Source: Pseudomonadota bacterium
GTDB lineage: Bacteria; Desulfobacterota; Syntrophorhabdia; Syntrophorhabdales; Syntrophorhabdaceae
Assembly: GCA_026388275.1 (NCBI GenBank)
Contig: JAPLKB010000026.1
Location: 1 to 64,000 of the forward strand
Direction of reading: 5' to 3'
Length of the DNA: 64,000 bases
The stretch's first letter is position 1; each line of letters starts with the position of its first letter. A program made the position numbers and the translations under genes. Shown piece by piece: positions 59,641-64,000 of this stretch. The notes under the pieces were generated by a model. That model worked only from the letters and a program-made list of their open reading frames with translations. It searched no databases and had not been told where the DNA came from.

Positions 59641-62232
59641 CTACTCTTCGATGACCTTTCTGATTTTTTGTGACAGTTCTTGTATACTGAAAGGTTTTTG
59701 AATAAAGGCTTTGCAGCCATTATTAATAATGCCGGCTGCCTGACCGTTAATACTGTAGCCTGTTGAAAGAATTGCCTTAACATCGGGATTAACCATTTTT
59801 AGAAATTCAAAGGTTTCTGCACCACCCATATCAGGCATAATCATATCCAGAATAACAAGATCAATAGCATCAGTTCTTTTTTTATATGTTTCAATGGCTT
59901 CCCTGCCGCTTCTTGCAATTATGACATTGTATCCGAGCAGCTCAAGAAAATTTTTATTAACATCAATAATTGCTTCTTCGTCATCAACGAGAAGTATTGT
60001 TTCTGTCCCTTTCATGATATTTGAAACAAATAATTCTTCTTTTTGTACTGCCTTTTCTGAAGCAGGGAGGTATATACTGAATGTGCTTCCATGTCCTTTT
60101 TCGCTATAGACGTTAATAAATCCACCATGATTCTTAACAATACCGTACACTGAAGCAAGTCCGAGACCGGTTCCGCGCCCCATCTCTTTCGTTGTAAAGA
60201 ATGGCTCAAAAATCCTTTCTTTTGTTTTATTGTCCATGCCGATGCCCGTATCGGTTACAGATATCCTAAGGTATTCGCCAAACTTTATATAAGAAGCCTT
60301 TGCATGGTTTTCATCGAGAAAATAGTTTTGTGTTTCTATATACAATTCACCCCCTCCGGGCATGGCCTGCCAGGCATTTACATAAAGATTTACAAGGACC
60401 TGCTCAATCTGTCCCTGGTCGGCATCCACTATATAGGGCTTCTCCTCATATTTCGTGTGAATCGTAATCTCTTTTTTTGTGCGGCCGAACATGGCTGATG
60501 TTTTTGCAATGATTTCATTTAGATTGGAAGGTTTAACCTCATATCTTCCGCCCCTTGCAAAACCAAGAAGTTGTCTTGTCAGATCGGCGCCACTTTTTAC
60601 GAGCTCTTCAATGCTCTTAAGTTTTTCATAGTTAGGGTGCGATTCATTAAGATTAAAAAGCGCGAGGGATGCGTACCCCTGTATACCCATCAGAATATTA
60701 TTGATATCATGGGCAACACCACCTGCTAAAGTGCCTATAGCCTCCATCTTCTGAGACTGAAGCAGTTGTGATTCAAGTCTTTTGCGTTCAGAAATATCCT
60801 GCAAAGTACCTTCATATAGATCAATATTTCCTCTTTCATCCAAAACAGAACGGGCATTAATAGAAACCCAGATCACATCTTTGTTTTTACAGTACAACTG
60901 TGCCTCAAAATCCTTGACGATACCACGTTCAATCAACAATTGTTTAAATTCTACGCAACGTAAGTAATCTACAAACAGTTTACCGAAGTCTTTGACTTCA
61001 TTAATTAATTCATGCAGCGAATCGGCTTTATATAAACGCACAAGGGCTGGGTTGGCGTTCCATATATGCCCGTCAGGGGTTACCTGGAGAATGCCTTCTA
61101 TGGTATTTTCAAAAATATTACGGTATTTTTCTTCGCTTTCCCTGAGGAAATTTTCAATCCTTTTTTTATCAGTAACATCCTCGTACATAACGACAATCTG
61201 TTTTTCTGCCAGATTTGTTCCAATTCTCGCAACACTCAACTTGCATATAATGTCTCTCCCGTCTTTGTGACGACAGTAAACCTCAATGCTGTGGACTTTC
61301 TGTTTTTCCAGAATATTGTATATACCGCCTATCTGTTCATAGTCTGTATCTGTCCTGTAGAGTATCCTCGTGCGTTTACCAATTAATTCTTCCGGCTTCC
61401 AGCCGAAAACCTCTTCCACTGAATTGTTGGCAAATATGATGATGCGTTCTTTCAAACCTATAACAGCATGTGGGATTGCGTCCAAAATAGATGATTCAAG
61501 TTCTTCCAGCTTATTGAGTGTTTCCTCCTGCTGCCTGCGCTCGGATATTTCCTGTTGAAGTTTTTCATTGGTTTGTTTGAGCTCTGTTGTTCGTTTTGTT
61601 ACCAGTTCTTCAAGATTGTTCCGGTATTGGTTTAATTTGTCTTCTGTTTTTTTATGCTCCTTTATTTCTATGTTTAATTCCATATTTGCCTTCAGTAACT
61701 CGTAAGTACGTTCTTCCAGTTCTTTATATGCATCTTTTAATGCTATTTCAGTACTTTTTAATTCGGTAAAATTGGTAATTGAAAATACATATCCCTTGGA
61801 AATATCATTGTCATCAAGCGGACGTCCATTTGCCACACAGGGGACGCGATAGCCATCTCTGTGCAAAAACTCATATTCAAATGTCAAAAGTCTGTCTGTA
61901 AGGGATTCATCGTAAATTATACTGTCAATATTTGCCTGCTCTTCATCGCCATAAAATATAATATCAGTTTTTCGGCCTATCAAATCTTCCTGTTCCCAGC
62001 CCAGAATATCTGTAAAAGCATTATTGCACCAGATAATCATATGATTCTTAATAAGACATATGCCATGGGTTGTACTGTCCAGAACAGCCATGAGGAAATC
62101 CTGGGATTGCCTAAGCTTCTCATTGGCAGCCGAAAGTTCTTCAGCCTTTTCCTTGGCATCTTCAAGGTCGAAGATATATTCCTGAAGCGTGCGGCGTTGC
62201 AGCTTATCTTTTTTTACATCATCCACTACCAT
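59641..62232 (-). CDS. Hybrid multi-PAS histidine kinase with receiver
   Basis: The 863-residue cytosolic kinase begins with a coiled coil (about 10-45), then PAS domains at about 45-160, 245-365 and 370-490 with a second long coiled coil (165-240) between the first two. HisKA has the intact phosphoacceptor in LAGGVAHDINNILMGIQGYA (H about 507). The HATPase has NAWQAMPGGG, DTGIGMD and GRGTGLGLASVYG. The receiver (about 745-863) has its Asp in LVILDMIMPD near 796. It resembles the hybrid kinase at 18295, which has Arg in place of this His. The ATG has AAGGAG nine bases upstream. A truncated receiver gene lies just upstream on the same strand. Confidence 0.93.
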   Translation of the reverse strand: MVVDDVKKDKLQRRTLQEYIFDLEDAKEKAEELSAANEKLRQSQDFLMAVLDSTTHGICLIKNHMIIWCNNAFTDILGWEQEDLIGRKTDIIFYGDEEQANIDSIIYDESLTDRLLTFEYEFLHRDGYRVPCVANGRPLDDNDISKGYVFSITNFTELKSTEIALKDAYKELEERTYELLKANMELNIEIKEHKKTEDKLNQYRNNLEELVTKRTTELKQTNEKLQQEISERRQQEETLNKLEELESSILDAIPHAVIGLKERIIIFANNSVEEVFGWKPEELIGKRTRILYRTDTDYEQIGGIYNILEKQKVHSIEVYCRHKDGRDIICKLSVARIGTNLAEKQIVVMYEDVTDKKRIENFLRESEEKYRNIFENTIEGILQVTPDGHIWNANPALVRLYKADSLHELINEVKDFGKLFVDYLRCVEFKQLLIERGIVKDFEAQLYCKNKDVIWVSINARSVLDERGNIDLYEGTLQDISERKRLESQLLQSQKMEAIGTLAGGVAHDINNILMGIQGYASLALFNLNESHPNYEKLKSIEELVKSGADLTRQLLGFARGGRYEVKPSNLNEIIAKTSAMFGRTKKEITIHTKYEEKPYIVDADQGQIEQVLVNLYVNAWQAMPGGGELYIETQNYFLDENHAKASYIKFGEYLRISVTDTGIGMDNKTKERIFEPFFTTKEMGRGTGLGLASVYGIVKNHGGFINVYSEKGHGSTFSIYLPASEKAVQKEELFVSNIMKGTETILLVDDEEAIIDVNKNFLELLGYNVIIARSGREAIETYKKRTDAIDLVILDMIMPDMGGAETFEFLKMVNPDVKAILSTGYSINGQAAGIINNGCKAFIQKPFSIQELSQKIRKVIEE

Positions 62233-62274
62233 AAATACAAACTCCTTAAAATCTATTATACCGGCATACTTCAG

Positions 62275-62598
62275 CTAATTTGTTTCAAAAGTCAGAATCT
62301 CTTTAAGAATGTCGGGAAAACTCACAGGTTTACAAAGATATTTATCTGCCCCTGCATCTAACCCCTGCTGAATTTCAAAGGATTGCGCCTTTGCCGAAAG
62401 TATAATAATAGGGATATGTCTTGTTCTTTCATCAGATTTTAACCTTTTGCATACCTCAATTCCATTCATCTTAGGCAACTTAAAGTCAAGAAACATAATG
62501 TCAGGGAGCATCAGAAATGAAAATAGTAATTTCGGGAAAATTCCTAACTCTGCAAACTTATGAATGAATTTACGAGCCATTTGAAATATTTTCTCCAA
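62275..62598 (-). pseudogene. Truncated response-regulator receiver
   Basis: Up to 107 codons are open. From residue 32 the sequence is a good receiver: PDIMFLDFKLPKMNGIEVCK with the phosphoacceptor Asp, PIIILSAKA and DAGADKYLCKPVSFPDILKE with the conserved Lys. The first strand and helix of the fold, with the acidic DD pair, are missing. In their place is an unrelated basic stretch with FIHKFAELGIFPKLLFSFLM. So the gene has lost its true 5' end through deletion or rearrangement, or has been fused to new sequence. It lies 42 bases before the hybrid kinase gene and was perhaps its partner. Confidence 0.7.
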
Positions 62599-62797
62599 TA
62601 ATTGCCTCTGGAATATCCGAATGTTCCGTCATTTTATGCTTATTTTTATAGTAATCATAAACATTTTTTAATATCTAATAATATTTTCGGGAACACGGCC
62701 GGTTACTTAAACAATATATGGAGTTTCCTGCAATTTTATATCATAATCCTGTCCAAAAAAGCCCATCATTTAAATCAGACAGGACAGATGTAATGGA
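62599..62797. other. Gene-free stretch upstream of the truncated receiver
   Basis: AT-rich sequence without a supported gene. The missing 5' end of the receiver gene would be expected here, but no frame encodes the acidic-pair motif of a receiver N-terminus. A short minus-strand frame starting at the ATG near 62632 ends after 20 codons. Confidence 0.45.
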
Positions 62798-62909
62798 CCT
62801 CCCTGCAGCAGAACTGCGAGGTATCAGAGGAATGGGGAACATGATTATTCCCCCCTCACTCTGCCCTCTCCCTCAAGGGGCGAGGGAATGTGGTCACCCC
62901 GAAGCAGGG
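62798..62909 (+). repeat. Composite palindromic repeat, copy 2
   Basis: This stretch aligns with the reverse complement of 17939-18081 in the same order of blocks: CCTCCCTGCAG, GAGGTATCA, CCCCCTCACTCTGCCCTCTC, AAGGGGCGAGGG and a final GAAGCAGGG. Palindromes are less perfect than in the first copy. The two copies are 45 kb apart in opposite orientation. Confidence 0.7.
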
Positions 62910-62957
62910 CTTCGAAGAATCAATTGATTGAATAATACAGTTTTAAAGACTGGCAGC

Positions 62958-63977
62958 TTAACAGATTCTCGGCAGAGGAGCACCTGTGAGCATAGTAAGC
63001 CTTCTTGTTCCACCCAGGGCAGTCTTCAGGTAGACATTGCCCTTCCCTGCCCCGACATGGCCTATTATGCCCGATTGGCGGGCACAAAAATCTTCTCTCA
63101 AATAATCCAGAATACTGTCGGCTTCTTTCTCTGCGGCTATAATCAGGAATTTACCTTCATTAGCAAGATAAAGCGGGTCGAGCCCAAGGGTTTCAGTAAT
63201 CCCTTTTACCTCATCATCAATGGGGATATCGGGTTCGTTAAGCTTCATGTCCACTCCTGCAGACAAGGCTATCTCCTTTACGCATGTGGCAAGTCCGCCC
63301 CGCGTTAAATCCCTCATGAATTTAATGCCCTTAAACTTTTTGATAAGCCCTTCCGTAAACATGTTAAGAGGTGCACAATCACTTAATATTTTTGTGTCAA
63401 AACTGAAGGATTGACGTTCGAGTAAAACAGAAAGGCCGTGATTCCCCATAGGCCCGTTTACGATTATCACATCTCCCGGCTCTATACGGTTATAACCCAG
63501 ATCAGCTTCGGGAAGCATATAACCTATACCGGCAGTGGTAATAAAGATTTTATCTGCCTGAGTCCGTCCGACAACCTTTGTATCTCCGGCAACGATCATA
63601 ACATCTGCTTGACGGCAGGCTTGCGACATAGATGCAATGATCCGTTCTAAATCGACAACGGCAAACCCCTCTTCAATTATAAATGATGCCGTCAGATAGA
63701 GCGGCTTTGCACCGCTTACGGCAAGATCGTTTACGGTACCGCATACGGCAAGCTTTCCAATGTCTCCACCGGGAAAGAATATGGGGTCAACAACAAAAGA
63801 ATCTGTTGTGATTGCCATTTTCCCTTGTCTGACAGGGAATGTAGCTGCATCAGCAAGTCCTTCCAGAAGTGAATTGTTAAAGCAAGGTAAAAAATATTTC
63901 TCCAGGAGCTGGTGTGTAAGCAGCCCGCCGTCACCATGGGAAAGAAGGATAATGTCGTTATTTTTCTGAGAAGTCAT
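62958..63977 (-). CDS. hypE: Hydrogenase maturation factor HypE
   Basis: The 339-residue protein dehydrates the carbamoyl group carried on its C-terminal Cys to make the cyanide ligands of [NiFe] hydrogenases. It ends with the expected PRIC, and has SHGDGGLLTHQLLEKYFLP near the start, the ATP-site phrases ITTDSFVVDPIFFPGG and CGTVNDLAVSGAKPLYLTAS, and VAGDTKVVGR. The ATG at 63977 has AAAGGAG four bases upstream; the frame is open to 63998. hypC and hypD would be expected just beyond the window edge. It shows that the organism makes at least one [NiFe] hydrogenase, separate from the [FeFe]-like sensor at 21970. Confidence 0.95.
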   Translation of the reverse strand: MTSQKNNDIILLSHGDGGLLTHQLLEKYFLPCFNNSLLEGLADAATFPVRQGKMAITTDSFVVDPIFFPGGDIGKLAVCGTVNDLAVSGAKPLYLTASFIIEEGFAVVDLERIIASMSQACRQADVMIVAGDTKVVGRTQADKIFITTAGIGYMLPEADLGYNRIEPGDVIIVNGPMGNHGLSVLLERQSFSFDTKILSDCAPLNMFTEGLIKKFKGIKFMRDLTRGGLATCVKEIALSAGVDMKLNEPDIPIDDEVKGITETLGLDPLYLANEGKFLIIAAEKEADSILDYLREDFCARQSGIIGHVGAGKGNVYLKTALGGTRRLTMLTGAPLPRIC

Positions 63978-64000
63978 TTTTCTCCTTTTACTCATCACCG

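Noticed and set aside
62928-63308. A 126-residue plus frame antisense to the end of hypE.
   Set aside because: hypE is intact to its PRIC end on the other strand; the plus frame has no recognisable motif.

Overview
The window looks like chromosomal DNA from an anaerobic or facultatively anaerobic Gram-negative bacterium, most plausibly a former deltaproteobacterium (Desulfobacterota, syntroph or sulfate-reducer-like). This is inferred from gene content, not from a marker gene. The pointers are a fused NfnAB-type transhydrogenase next to a sensor kinase built on an [FeFe]-hydrogenase fold, the hydrogenase maturation gene hypE, an RND efflux operon with an outer-membrane lipoprotein, a PEP-CTERM-like tail on a secreted protease, and several multi-PAS histidine kinases. 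There is no rRNA gene. One tRNA gene, tRNA-Leu(CAA), is present on the minus strand at 20722-20809.

Layout. 1-3.6 kb is accessory DNA: a 124-nt structured repeat, a ParB-like gene, and two unknown minus-strand genes bracketed by two arrays of the same short repeat in opposite orientation. 3.7-12.4 kb is one giant gene for a cyclic beta-1,2-glucan synthase (NdvB). 12.7-17.8 kb holds ftsH, a Bcr/CflA exporter, a conserved small protein and a WYL regulator. 17.8-20.8 kb is a segment with a 42-bp remnant of tRNA-Leu at one end and the intact tRNA-Leu at the other; inside are palindromic repeats and a hybrid histidine kinase whose phosphoacceptor His is replaced by Arg. 21.9-28.4 kb is a redox-signalling and electron-bifurcation cluster: hydrogenase-like sensor kinase, receiver, receiver-PAS kinase, fused NfnAB and a strong terminator. 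28.6-33.5 kb holds a Cache/PAS kinase, an aminotransferase, a zinc-ribbon protein and inorganic pyrophosphatase.

33.5-38.3 kb is a second accessory region: a ParE-type toxin-antitoxin pair, a type IIG restriction-modification enzyme, a decayed copy of the ParB-like gene, perfect palindromes and the second copy of the 124-nt repeat. 38.3-41.7 kb holds a LysR regulator divergent from a PfkB kinase and a Tm-1-like (UPF0261) protein. 41.9-48.3 kb is a TetR-regulated tripartite RND efflux operon with a perfect 16-bp-arm operator. 48.8-52.6 kb is an unusual plus-strand operon: an ABC exporter with a C-terminal cyclic-nucleotide-binding domain, two SET-domain methyltransferases and a class I methyltransferase. 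52.7-64 kb holds typA, a PEP-CTERM-like trypsin family protease, the NAD biosynthesis operon nadC-nadA-nadB, a hybrid kinase with a truncated receiver upstream of it, and hypE at the right edge.

The strongest leads are (1) the 124-nt repeat, whose two copies differ by compensatory changes in their stems and which lies next to a ParB-like gene in one place and its remnant in the other; (2) the inverted repeat arrays around two unknown genes; (3) the SET/SET/methyltransferase/ABC-cNMP operon; and (4) the hydrogenase-like sensor kinase cluster linked to NfnAB. All function calls come from motifs read by eye; no database search was run.
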